Shown here in pieces: positions 31,417 to 41,162 of a stretch of 64,000 bases of DNA. The position numbers and the translations under genes are program-made. This DNA is from Bradyrhizobium diversitatis (lineage in GTDB: Bacteria > Pseudomonadota > Alphaproteobacteria > Rhizobiales > Xanthobacteraceae). The DNA lies in the NCBI RefSeq assembly GCF_016031635.1, contig NZ_JACEGD010000018.1:62001-126000 (forward strand), written 5' to 3'. Every line of letters begins with the position of its first letter. The first letter of the stretch is position 1. The notes below the pieces were generated by a model that made no database searches, was not told the DNA's origin, and saw nothing but the letters and a program-made list of their open reading frames with translations.

Positions 31417-31469
31417 GGCCAACGCTCGTACCTTCGAAGATATGGGGAGCGGCCAACGCCGCCTCCGCT

Positions 31470-31574
31470 GTCGTCGTCCGGCTTGACCGGACGACCCAGT
31501 ATTCCAGAGGCGGCGGTGAGTCAGCCGATGGGCTGCGGCGTACTGGATGCCCCGGTCGAGCCGGGGCATGACAG
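31470..31574. repeat. REP-like element between convergent genes
   Basis: GTCCGGCTTGACCGGAC hairpin, then GCTGCGGCGTACTGGAT and a TGCCCCGG...CCGGGGCATGAC hairpin; related to the copy at 25388-25490. It separates the K+ channel gene from icd and may terminate both. Confidence 0.75.
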
Positions 31575-31580
31575 TTGAGC

Positions 31581-32792
31581 TTACGCCAGCTCTTTCGTCA
31601 GGTTCTCCGCGACCTTGTCGAGGAAGCCCGTGGTCGAGAGCCAGCGCTGGTCGGCGCCGACCAGGAGCGCGAGGTCCTTGGTCATGTAGCCGGCCTCGAC
31701 GGTGTCGACGCAGACCTTCTCCAGCGTGCTCGCGAACTTCGCCAGCTCGGCATTGTTGTCGAGCTTGGCGCGGTGGGCGAGGCCACGGGTCCAGGCGAAG
31801 ATCGACGCGATCGAGTTGGTCGAGGTCTCCTTGCCCTTCTGGTGCTCGCGGTAGTGCCGGGTCACCGTGCCGTGGGCGGCTTCGGCTTCGACGGTCTTGC
31901 CGTCGGGCGTGAGCAGCACCGAGGTCATCAGGCCGAGCGAGCCGTAGCCCTGCGCGACGGTGTCGGACTGCACGTCGCCGTCGTAGTTCTTGCAGGCCCA
32001 GACATAGCCGCCGGACCATTTCAGCGCCGAGGCCACCATGTCGTCGATCAGGCGGTGCTCGTAGGTCAGGCCCTTGGCGTCGAAGTCCTTCTTGAACTCC
32101 TTGTCGAAGATCTCCTGGAAGATGTCCTTGAAGCGGCCGTCATAGACCTTGAGGATCGTGTTCTTGGTCGACAGGTACACCGGGTAATTACGGAGCAGGC
32201 CGTAGTTGAAGGAGGCGCGCGCGAAATCGATAATGGAGTCGTCGAGATTGTACATCTCCATGGCGACGCCGGCGCCGGGGGCCTTGAACACTTCCTTCTC
32301 GATCACGGTGCCGTCCTCGCCGACGAACTTCAGCGAGAGGGTACCCTTGCCCGGGAACTTGATGTCGGTGGCGCGGTACTGGTCACCATAGGCGTGGCGG
32401 CCGATGATGATCGGCTTGGTCCAGCCGGGAACCAGGCGCGGCACGTTCTTGCAGATGATCGGCTCGCGGAAGATCACGCCGCCGAGGATGTTGCGGATGG
32501 TGCCGTTCGGCGACTTCCACATCTGCTTGAGGTTGAACTCCTTCACCCGGGCCTCGTCCGGGGTGATGGTGGCGCACTTGACGCCGACGCCGACCTTCTT
32601 GATCGCCTCGGCGGCGTCGATGGTGACCTGATCGTTGGTGTGGTCGCGGTATTCCATCCCCAGGTCGAAATAGAGCAGCTCGACATCCAGGAACGGGTTG
32701 ATCAGCTTGTCCTTGATGTACTGCCAGATGATCCGGGTCATCTCGTCGCCATCGAGTTCGACGACGGGATTGGATACCTTGATTTTTGCCAT
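31581..32792 (-). CDS. icd: NADP-dependent isocitrate dehydrogenase
   Basis: 403 residues from ATG 32792 (MAKIKVSNPVVELDGDEMTR). This is the eukaryote-like homodimeric type usual in alphaproteobacteria. The substrate/metal region GGYVWACKNYDGDVQSDTVAQGYGSLG and the NADP-binding EAAHGTVTRHYREHQKGK are visible. It oxidatively decarboxylates isocitrate to 2-oxoglutarate in the TCA cycle. The open frame extends 14 codons further to 32834, but the family start is at MAKIKV. Confidence 0.98.
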   Translation of the reverse strand: MAKIKVSNPVVELDGDEMTRIIWQYIKDKLINPFLDVELLYFDLGMEYRDHTNDQVTIDAAEAIKKVGVGVKCATITPDEARVKEFNLKQMWKSPNGTIRNILGGVIFREPIICKNVPRLVPGWTKPIIIGRHAYGDQYRATDIKFPGKGTLSLKFVGEDGTVIEKEVFKAPGAGVAMEMYNLDDSIIDFARASFNYGLLRNYPVYLSTKNTILKVYDGRFKDIFQEIFDKEFKKDFDAKGLTYEHRLIDDMVASALKWSGGYVWACKNYDGDVQSDTVAQGYGSLGLMTSVLLTPDGKTVEAEAAHGTVTRHYREHQKGKETSTNSIASIFAWTRGLAHRAKLDNNAELAKFASTLEKVCVDTVEAGYMTKDLALLVGADQRWLSTTGFLDKVAENLTKELA

Positions 32793-33127
32793 GATCGGGG
32801 AAGCCTCTTGGGAACGGCGCTTTTGGCGCGCCACGGGAATATCCGCCGCCTCTTAGCATCGCCGCGCGGCGGGCGAAAGCCAAGGGATTATGCACTTTTA
32901 GCTCATCAAGCTTCCGCAGATGGGGAGCGGCCGGCCGGGCCGCAGTCGGGCCCGGGCTCGCGTTCCCAGCGAGATTCAAAAGTCGAATCCAACCCGTTAT
33001 TTCCCTTGAGAATTTCGTCAGGACAGGCAAACGACAGGCGGGCAGGGCCGGCCGGAAGGCGCGGCTTGAATCAATTCCTGAGAGCGCCTGGCCAAGGCCT
33101 TGAGAGACAGTGTGAAAGCGAAGCGAG

Positions 33128-34336
33128 ATGTCGGGGACTGACAAGAGCAAGGCGGGTCTATCCCTCGACGGTCCCATCGTCATCCTGGTCGAGCCGCAGC
33201 TCGGCGAGAACATCGGCATGGCCGCGCGCGCCATGGGCAACTTTGCTCTCGGCCGGCTTCGCATCGTCAACCCCAGGGACGGCTGGCCCAACATCGCCGC
33301 CCAGCGCGCTGCGGCCGGCGCCGACCATATTCTGGAGAAGGTCGAATTGTTCGACACGGTGGAGCAGGCGGTCGCCGACCTCGACCTCCTGTTCGCCACC
33401 ACGGCACGCCCCCACGACCAGGCCAAGCCGGTGGTCGGGCCGGAAGCCGCAGCCAGCGAGATCGCCGGGCACGTCGCGACCGGCGGCAGGTGCGGCATCC
33501 TGTTCGGCCGCGAGCGCTGGGGCCTGACCAACGAGGAGGTCGGCCTCTCCAACCGCATCATCACCTTCCCGGTCAATCCGGGCTTCGCCTCGCTCAATCT
33601 CGCCCAGGCCGTGCTGCTGGTCGGCTATGAATGGTTCAAGCGGGCCACGTCGGGCGAGCTTCCGCACGCCATGCCGGAACGGTCCGAGCGCGCCTCGCAG
33701 CACCAGATGCAGGCCTTCTTCGACAATCTCGTGCGCGAGCTCGACAAGGTCGAATTCCTGCGCCCGGCCGAGAAGCGCGACACCATGCTGGTGAACCTGC
33801 GCAACATCTTCACCCGCATGGAGCCGACCAAGCAGGACATGCACACCCTGCACGGGGTGGTGATGGCGATCGCGGAGGGACGCAAGGGCCCGGCCAAGGG
33901 CGGCGTGCTCGACGGCGAGCAGGCCACGCGCCTGCGCGCGCTCTTGGCCGAGCACGGGCAGGGCGGCGGCGTGCCCGACAGTGGCTCGACCGTGCGCGGC
34001 CTTGCTCGCCTGCTCCGCCGCAACCCGACCGACGCCGAGCGCCTGCTGTGGCAGGCGCTGACGCGCGACCGTCGCTTCGCCGGCCAGTTCAAGCGCCAGA
34101 CCCCGGTCGGCCGCCACATCCCGGACTTCGTCTCGTTCCCGCATCGGATCGCGATCGAGCTGGTCAACCCGGGCGAGGGCGAGGCAATTGCGGTCGACCG
34201 CGCGGGCCGGCGGACCTGGCTGGAGGCGCGGGACTATCGGGTGCTCGACGTCCGCGCAGCCGATGTGGAGCGCGATATCGAGGCGGAGCTGGTGCGGCTT
34301 GCGGCGATGATGGCCGACGGATCGAGCGCTCCGTAG
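33128..34336 (+). CDS. TrmJ-type RNA methyltransferase fused to DUF559 domain
   Basis: 402 residues. Residues 15-265 are a SPOUT methyltransferase of the TrmJ/YfiF class (LVEPQLGENIGMAARAMGNF, CGILFGRERWGLTNEEV, FASLNLAQAVLLVGYEW), expected to 2'-O-methylate tRNA. Residues 285-395 are a DUF559/Vsr-like endonuclease fold (ARLLRRNPTDAERLLW, FKRQTPVGRHIPDFV). In the second domain the usual E-V-D-G-x-Q-H is replaced by E-L-V-N-P-G-E-G-E, so the catalytic Asp/His appear lost. The TrmJ part is secure. The added domain may bind nucleic acid without cutting. Confidence 0.88.
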   Translation: MSGTDKSKAGLSLDGPIVILVEPQLGENIGMAARAMGNFALGRLRIVNPRDGWPNIAAQRAAAGADHILEKVELFDTVEQAVADLDLLFATTARPHDQAKPVVGPEAAASEIAGHVATGGRCGILFGRERWGLTNEEVGLSNRIITFPVNPGFASLNLAQAVLLVGYEWFKRATSGELPHAMPERSERASQHQMQAFFDNLVRELDKVEFLRPAEKRDTMLVNLRNIFTRMEPTKQDMHTLHGVVMAIAEGRKGPAKGGVLDGEQATRLRALLAEHGQGGGVPDSGSTVRGLARLLRRNPTDAERLLWQALTRDRRFAGQFKRQTPVGRHIPDFVSFPHRIAIELVNPGEGEAIAVDRAGRRTWLEARDYRVLDVRAADVERDIEAELVRLAAMMADGSSAP

Positions 34337-34514
34337 CAGCAGGCTCCAGGCGCTCCGCTACGTCCCACGAATATGCGTCAACTCCGCTGACACTCGTGAG
34401 CGGCGGCTCGGCCTGCGCGCGGTCTGAGCGCTTCGTGCGATCCGCCAATCATGCTAGGCTGGCTCTCGCCGTGGACGTGTTCAGCCGGTCGTGGACAGCA
34501 GGGGGATTCTTTCA

Positions 34515-34958
34515 GTGAAATCCCAATTGGAGTCGCGGGCGCTCGACGAGTTCGCCACAAGGAGAGCGGGCGTGCTGATCTTGATCGGCCGCATTCTGCT
34601 TGCGTGGGTATTCGTCGGAAGCGCGTACGGAGCGCTATCCAATTTCGGCGGCTCGGTGGGCTATTTCAGATCGTTGAACCTTCCAGCACCTGAGCTGTTC
34701 ACCATCATCAACATAGCGGTCGAGGTCCTCATATCCCTTGGTCTGATATTCGGTCTCGGCACGCGCTACTGCGCAGTTCTGATGTTCGTGTTCGTGCTGA
34801 TGGCGACAGTGATCGCGCACCGCTACTGGGAATATCCCGCCGGGGCGCAGCAGATTGGTCAATACAACAATTTCCTGAAGAACATCTCGATCATGGGAGG
34901 CGCGATGTTGATCTTCGTCACCGGGCCAGGCCGATTCAGCCTGGACCGGGCAACGTAG
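34515..34958 (+). CDS. DoxX-family membrane protein
   Basis: 147 residues from GTG 34515, chosen because CAGGGGG sits about 9 nt upstream; GTG 34491 is the longer alternative. Four hydrophobic segments (LILIGRILLAWVFVGSAYGA, a helix near IAVEVLISLGLIFGLG, then VLMFVFVLMATVIAH, and ISIMGGAMLIFVTGPG) match the DoxX four-helix fold. It is an inner-membrane protein with unknown electron or redox role. Confidence 0.82.
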   Translation: MKSQLESRALDEFATRRAGVLILIGRILLAWVFVGSAYGALSNFGGSVGYFRSLNLPAPELFTIINIAVEVLISLGLIFGLGTRYCAVLMFVFVLMATVIAHRYWEYPAGAQQIGQYNNFLKNISIMGGAMLIFVTGPGRFSLDRAT

Positions 34959-34964
34959 ACGGCA

Positions 34965-35114
34965 TCACTTCACGTGGGGCTTGAATGCGTCCTCGATCGC
35001 TCGACGGATGCTCCTTGCGAGCGGCTTCAAGGCATCGCCCAGGAACGCGAAGAGAAGCATCAGCCACGTCGCGAGCGCGGCACACCACAGCATGACTTCC
35101 AGTATCTCGGGCAT
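34965..35114 (-). CDS. Small single-helix membrane protein
   Basis: 49 residues from ATG 35114 with GAGAGGG just upstream. A short N-terminus and one hydrophobic helix (VMLWCAALATWLMLLFAFLG) are followed by a basic amphipathic tail (KPLARSIRRAIEDAFKP). The frame is open further to 35219, but the upstream part is not protein-like. Function unknown; convergent with DoxX. Confidence 0.5.
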   Translation of the reverse strand: MPEILEVMLWCAALATWLMLLFAFLGDALKPLARSIRRAIEDAFKPHVK

Positions 35115-35395
35115 CACGCCCTCTCGAAAAATACGTTCTCTGAAATATGGCCAGTGTCGCCCAAAGGAACCGACACGGCAAGTCGTCTTCTGAGTGGCAA
35201 CGCGCCGGAACACACGCACTATGCGCGCGGAGCAGCTTGCTGGTTGCGGACACCCGCCTCCGTGGCGACGACGAGTGCGCAGGTCGAGGAGTCGGTAAGC
35301 CTGGCTGACCCACTGGACGCGGACACCATCATTCGAATACCCGCGTGACGCTGAAGAGACGGGATCGGTTGCGTTTCCTAGCCGTCCTTACGGAC

Positions 35396-36049
35396 TCAGA
35401 CCGCCTCGAGTTGCTCCGCCGCCCGCTTCTTCTTCGGCTTGGATTGGCCGAGCAGGGGACCTGCCGTGAGTGCCGCCGTATCGGCCACGCCCGGGTCGCG
35501 CGAGATCATCGCTGCGACGATCGCGCCATCGATGATCAGGCCAAGCTGATGCGCGAGCACCGCAGGCTCGTTCGAGCCGAGCTCGCCGGCGAGCTTCTCG
35601 ATATGGCCGAGCACGATCTTCTTGTGCTTCAGCGCGATGTTGCGAAACTGCTTGGCGTCCTTGTCGTGCTCGCCGACCGCGTTGATGAAGGGGCAACCGT
35701 AGAAGCGCTCCTCCGCGAACCAGCTCTTCAGCGCGGGAAAGATGCGCGTGAGCTTCGCCTGTGCATCGCCGCCGCCTTGCTCCATGGCGCCGATGAACCA
35801 TTCGCGCCACTGCTTGCCTTCGCTTTCCAGCACGGCGTTGACGAGATTGGTCTTGGAGCCGAACAATTTGTAGAGCGTGGTCTTCGCGGTGCCGGCTTCC
35901 TCGATGATCGCATCGATGCCGGTGGCGTTGATGCCGTTCTTGCAGAACAGATGCGTCGCGGCACTGAGCAGGCGCCCGCGCGCGGATTCGTCGTCGCCTG
36001 CGCCGGCGTGGGGCGAGTTCGAATTCTTCTTCGATGACGTCTTTGCCAT
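35396..36049 (-). CDS. TetR-family transcriptional regulator
   Basis: 217 residues from ATG 36049. The HTH is at about 30-75 (LLSAATHLFCKNGINATGID, then EEAGTAKTTLYKLFGSK), the standard TetR_N pattern. The ligand domain follows and a Lys-rich tail ends the protein. Divergent from the OsmC/acyl-CoA dehydrogenase/rhodanese series that starts at 36297, which it may repress. Ligand unknown. Confidence 0.92.
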   Translation of the reverse strand: MAKTSSKKNSNSPHAGAGDDESARGRLLSAATHLFCKNGINATGIDAIIEEAGTAKTTLYKLFGSKTNLVNAVLESEGKQWREWFIGAMEQGGGDAQAKLTRIFPALKSWFAEERFYGCPFINAVGEHDKDAKQFRNIALKHKKIVLGHIEKLAGELGSNEPAVLAHQLGLIIDGAIVAAMISRDPGVADTAALTAGPLLGQSKPKKKRAAEQLEAV

Positions 36050-36296
36050 GGGCTGCAACTTAATCGCAGCTGCATCACATCAGCAAGCCGCATCTGGTTG
36101 GCGCTGAAAAGATTCGCATCCGCTCAGTCATCTGCTCCGGCTTTGAGCAGGAGGGGGCTGACCAATCGGCAGGCAGCGACGCTTAAGCGGCTCCAATGCT
36201 TCGCATTTCGCTTTTGGCTGCTTCTGGCACGCTCCATGCAAGGAAACAGACCGTTCGGTATCCTACCGATTTCCACTTCTGCCAGGGAGAAGACTG

Positions 36297-36839
36297 ATGA
36301 CTGCCGTCGTTCAAAAGACAGTGCTGACGGGGTGCCTCGCGCCCATCGACAAGAATGGGCTCGAGCAGCTGATCGCGAGCGGCAAGGCGAATCCGAAGGT
36401 CATCAAGACCTTGAAGTGCAAGACGGTCGCGGAAGGCAAGTTCCGCCACGCCAACTACATCCGCAACCTGCCGCCCTACATCGTCGACGAGCCGCCGGGG
36501 CTGCTGGGCGACGACACCGCGCCCAATCCGTCCGAAGCCTCGCTCGCCGCGCTCGGCTCCTGCCTCGCGGTCGGCCTGCACGCCAATGCCGTGCATCGCG
36601 GCTGGATCGTCAACAAGCTCGAGCTGGAGCTCGAAGGCGATCTCAACATCACCGCGGTCTGGGGCACCGGCGACACCTCCGACAAGCCGGTCGGATTCAC
36701 CGATGTCCGCGTCAAGGTCGACATGGAATGCGAGGGCGTCTCGCAGGACGAGATCAATGCGCTGGTTGCCCATGTGAAGAAATGGTCGCCGGTCGCCAAC
36801 ACCTTCACCCGGCCGGTCAATCTCGAGGTCGGCATCTAG
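36297..36839 (+). CDS. OsmC-family protein
   Basis: 180 residues. OsmC/Ohr-fold features include PPGLLGDDTAPNPSEASLAALGSCLAVGL, whose Cys is the likely redox residue, and the C-terminal pattern VANTFTRPVNLEVGI. Such proteins reduce organic peroxides or act on thiols/sulfide-related species. A following acyl-CoA dehydrogenase and rhodanese suggest a small sulfur- or redox-linked unit, but that is inference from order only. Confidence 0.86.
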   Translation: MTAVVQKTVLTGCLAPIDKNGLEQLIASGKANPKVIKTLKCKTVAEGKFRHANYIRNLPPYIVDEPPGLLGDDTAPNPSEASLAALGSCLAVGLHANAVHRGWIVNKLELELEGDLNITAVWGTGDTSDKPVGFTDVRVKVDMECEGVSQDEINALVAHVKKWSPVANTFTRPVNLEVGI

Positions 36840-36874
36840 CAGGCGGCAATCAGGACAAGGTGCGGGAGACGATC

Positions 36875-38008
36875 ATGGGTTCACTGGCTTTATCGCGGGC
36901 CGCAGTTCTGGATCAGCCCGCACCGTCCATTGCGGGCGAGGTGGCGCGGATCGCGCGCGAGCAGCTCGCGCCGCTCGTCGCTGGTATCGACGACGGTACG
37001 GTCTATCCGGCCGAGGTGCTGCGCAAGTTCGGCGCGGTCGGAGCGTGGGGCAGTCACGTGCCGCACGAAGGCCCCGCCGATCTACGCTGCGCCATCCAGG
37101 CGATGGCCGCGATCGGGGAAGTCTGCGGCGCCACGGCCTTCATGGCCTGGTGCCAGGACACCCTGGTCTGGTACGCGGCGAACTCGACGAACATCAAGCT
37201 CGCCAAACGCTTCGGCGATGCCTTCTCGACCGGGCGCGTGCTCGGCGGCACCGGGCTCTCCAACCCCATGAAGAGCTTCTTCGGCATCGAGAAATTGAAG
37301 CTGAAGGGGCGCAAGGTCGAGGGCGGCTATATCGTGCGCGGCGCGCTGCCCTGGGTCTCCAATCTCGGTCCCGACCATTATTTCGGCACCATCTTCGAGC
37401 GTGAGGACGACCAGGGCACCGCAAGTGGCGAGCCGGGCACCGTGATGTTCCTGGCCGACTGCTCGGACCCCGCGATCACGCTGACGCCGTGCAAGCCGTT
37501 CCTTGCCATGGACGGCACCGGCACTTATGGCGTGCAGTTCCGCGACGTGTTCGTGCCGGACGAGCTGATCCTGGCCGATCCGGCCGGGCCCTTCGTCAAG
37601 AAGATCCGTGCCGGCTTCATCCTGCTCCAGGCCGGCATGGCGCTCGGCCTCATCAAGGATTGCATCAACATCATGGACGAGGTCGACAGTCCCCTCGGCC
37701 ATATCAACCGTTATCTGCCGCAGCAGCCGGTGCATTTCCGCGATCTCGCCGCCGAACTCGAGGCCGAGACCATGGCGCTGGCGCGCGATCCCTACAACGA
37801 GGAGGAGACCTACTGGCGCAAGGTGATCGCGCTGCGGCTTCGCGCCGGCGAGGCCAGCGTCGCGGCGGCGCATGCGGCGATGCTGCATTGTGGCGCGCGC
37901 GGCTACCTCAAAAGCCACCGCGCGCAGCGGCGCATGCGCGAGGCCTATTTCGTCGCGATCGTCACGCCGGCCACCAAGCAGCTGCGCAAGATGCTCGCTG
38001 AGTCCTGA
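36875..38008 (+). CDS. Acyl-CoA dehydrogenase-like flavoprotein
   Basis: 377 residues from ATG 36875, 35 bp after the OsmC stop. It follows the acyl-CoA dehydrogenase layout: N-terminal helical domain, a middle beta domain (VLGGTGLSNPMKSFFGIEKL, ALPWVSNLGPDHYFGT), then a C-terminal helical bundle. The usual catalytic Glu cannot be placed with confidence, so it may belong to the DszC/SfnC-like monooxygenase or dehydrogenase branch, often found near sulfur genes. FAD-dependent, cytoplasmic. Confidence 0.75.
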   Translation: MGSLALSRAAVLDQPAPSIAGEVARIAREQLAPLVAGIDDGTVYPAEVLRKFGAVGAWGSHVPHEGPADLRCAIQAMAAIGEVCGATAFMAWCQDTLVWYAANSTNIKLAKRFGDAFSTGRVLGGTGLSNPMKSFFGIEKLKLKGRKVEGGYIVRGALPWVSNLGPDHYFGTIFEREDDQGTASGEPGTVMFLADCSDPAITLTPCKPFLAMDGTGTYGVQFRDVFVPDELILADPAGPFVKKIRAGFILLQAGMALGLIKDCINIMDEVDSPLGHINRYLPQQPVHFRDLAAELEAETMALARDPYNEEETYWRKVIALRLRAGEASVAAAHAAMLHCGARGYLKSHRAQRRMREAYFVAIVTPATKQLRKMLAES

Positions 38009-38056
38009 GTTCTACGAGTCCACCCGAAGACCCCCAACCTCAACGGAGAGGCTGCC

Positions 38057-38935
38057 ATGACTGACGTCCTGATCACTGCCGTCGAACTCGCCGATCTCTT
38101 GAAGACTGAGCCGTGTGTCGTCATCGACACCCGCAATCCCGACGCCTACGCCGCCGGCCATCTGCCGGGCGCCGTCAACGTGCACGAGATTTTCACGTTC
38201 CTGGCAACCTCCACGCCCGAGGGCATGGCCGAGCTGAAGACCAAGTTCGCGGATGCGTTCGGCGGCGCCGGACTTTCCGGCAAGGAGACGGCTGTCATCT
38301 ACGAGCAGTCGATGAATTCCGGCTTCGGTCAGTCCTGCCGCGGCTATTACTTGCTCACCATGCTCGGCTATCCCAAGGTGAAGGTGCTGCATGGCGGCTT
38401 CGATGCCTGGTCGGCCGCGGGCTTCCCGGTGACCAAGGATGTCCCGACCCCGGCCGCGGCTTCGTTCGCGATCGTGCCTGAAGCCGGCGAGATCCTGATC
38501 GACGCCAAGACCATGCTCGCCGCCGTCGGCAAGCCGGGCATCGCCATCCTCGACGTGCGCGACGTCGACGAGTGGATCGGCGACAGCTCGTCTCCTTATG
38601 GGAAGGACTTCTGCCCGCGCAAGGGCCGCATTCCCGGCGCGGTGTGGCTGGAATGGTACCGCATGATGAAGCCAACCGGCGAAGGGCCGCGCTTCAAGTC
38701 CAAGGACGAGATCCTGGCGGAATGCGCCACCGTCGGCATCTCGCAGACCACGCCGGTCTACCTCTACTGCTTCAAGGGGGCGCGCGCCTCGAACACGTTC
38801 CTGGCGCTGAAGAATGCCGGCGTGAAGGACGTGCGGATGTATTTCGGCTCCTGGAACGAATGGTCGCGCGATCCGTCGCTGCCGATCGAGCAGGGATTGC
38901 CGATTGCAGCTGACGTGACGACCAAGGCGGCCTGA
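38057..38935 (+). CDS. Two-domain sulfurtransferase (rhodanese)
   Basis: 292 residues with two rhodanese modules. The first has VVIDTRNPDAYAAGHLPGAVNV and VLHGGFDAWSAAGFPV. The second has ILDVRDVDEWIG and the active-site loop Y-C-F-K-G-A-R-A-S. Only the C-terminal module carries the catalytic Cys; the first loop reads YEQSMNSGFG, as is usual for the inactive half. It would transfer sulfur from thiosulfate or a persulfide to cyanide or another acceptor. Third gene of the run from 36297. Confidence 0.88.
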   Translation: MTDVLITAVELADLLKTEPCVVIDTRNPDAYAAGHLPGAVNVHEIFTFLATSTPEGMAELKTKFADAFGGAGLSGKETAVIYEQSMNSGFGQSCRGYYLLTMLGYPKVKVLHGGFDAWSAAGFPVTKDVPTPAAASFAIVPEAGEILIDAKTMLAAVGKPGIAILDVRDVDEWIGDSSSPYGKDFCPRKGRIPGAVWLEWYRMMKPTGEGPRFKSKDEILAECATVGISQTTPVYLYCFKGARASNTFLALKNAGVKDVRMYFGSWNEWSRDPSLPIEQGLPIAADVTTKAA

Positions 38936-38940
38936 GCGCG

Positions 38941-39052
38941 CGCCTCGTCCTTCGAGACGACCGCTTCGCGGTCTCTCCAGGATGAGGCTAAGCGGCATCG
39001 GTGTCTGTTGCTTCCGTTGCCGCGCACTCCGCCCTCATCCTGAAGAGCCCGC

Positions 39053-39080
<28 letters not shown>
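38941..39080. repeat. REP-like element overlapping a gene end
   Basis: CCTTCGAGACG...CTCCAGGATGAGG at the left pairs with CCTCATCCTGAAGAG...CGTCTCGAAGGATGG at the right. It lies between convergent genes and extends into the last codons of the sigma-54 activator, encoding its tail PHAAHPSRRPP. Confidence 0.75.
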
Positions 39081-41002
<1,922 letters not shown>

Positions 41003-41003
41003 T

Positions 41004-41053
41004 GCGAAATCTCGTAATTGAACTACGAAATCTCGTTTACCACGAATTTTCGT
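41004..41053. promoter_or_regulatory. Three 12-bp near-palindromes, putative activator sites
   Basis: GCGAAATCTCGT (41004-41015), ACGAAATCTCGT (41025-41036) and ACGAATTTTCGT (41042-41053), spaced 21 and 17 bp apart. They lie 60-110 bp upstream of the -24/-12 promoter and immediately before the regulator start codon, the expected place for enhancer sites and for autoregulation. Confidence 0.7.
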
Positions 41054-41112
41054 AGTGACCAAGCTCGATCGAAAGTGCTGCGTCGTCAAGGCGCTGGCCG
41101 ATCTGGAGGCCG

Positions 41113-41128
41113 TGGCATGCTCCTTGCG
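41113..41128 (+). promoter_or_regulatory. Sigma-54 (-24/-12) promoter of cyanate operon
   Basis: TGGCATG-CTCC-TTGCG: GG at 41114-41115 and GC at 41126-41127 are exactly 12 bp apart, matching consensus TGGCACG-N4-TTGC with one mismatch. It is 35 bp before the first gene, whose ribosome site is AGGAGG. Confidence 0.85.
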
Positions 41129-41162
41129 TAATACTTCTTCGCAACGACGCGCAGGAGGGCTG

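Noticed and set aside
35345..36037. A 230-codon plus-strand frame antisense to the TetR gene
   Set aside because: Lacks domains and is the mirror of a clear TetR-family gene.
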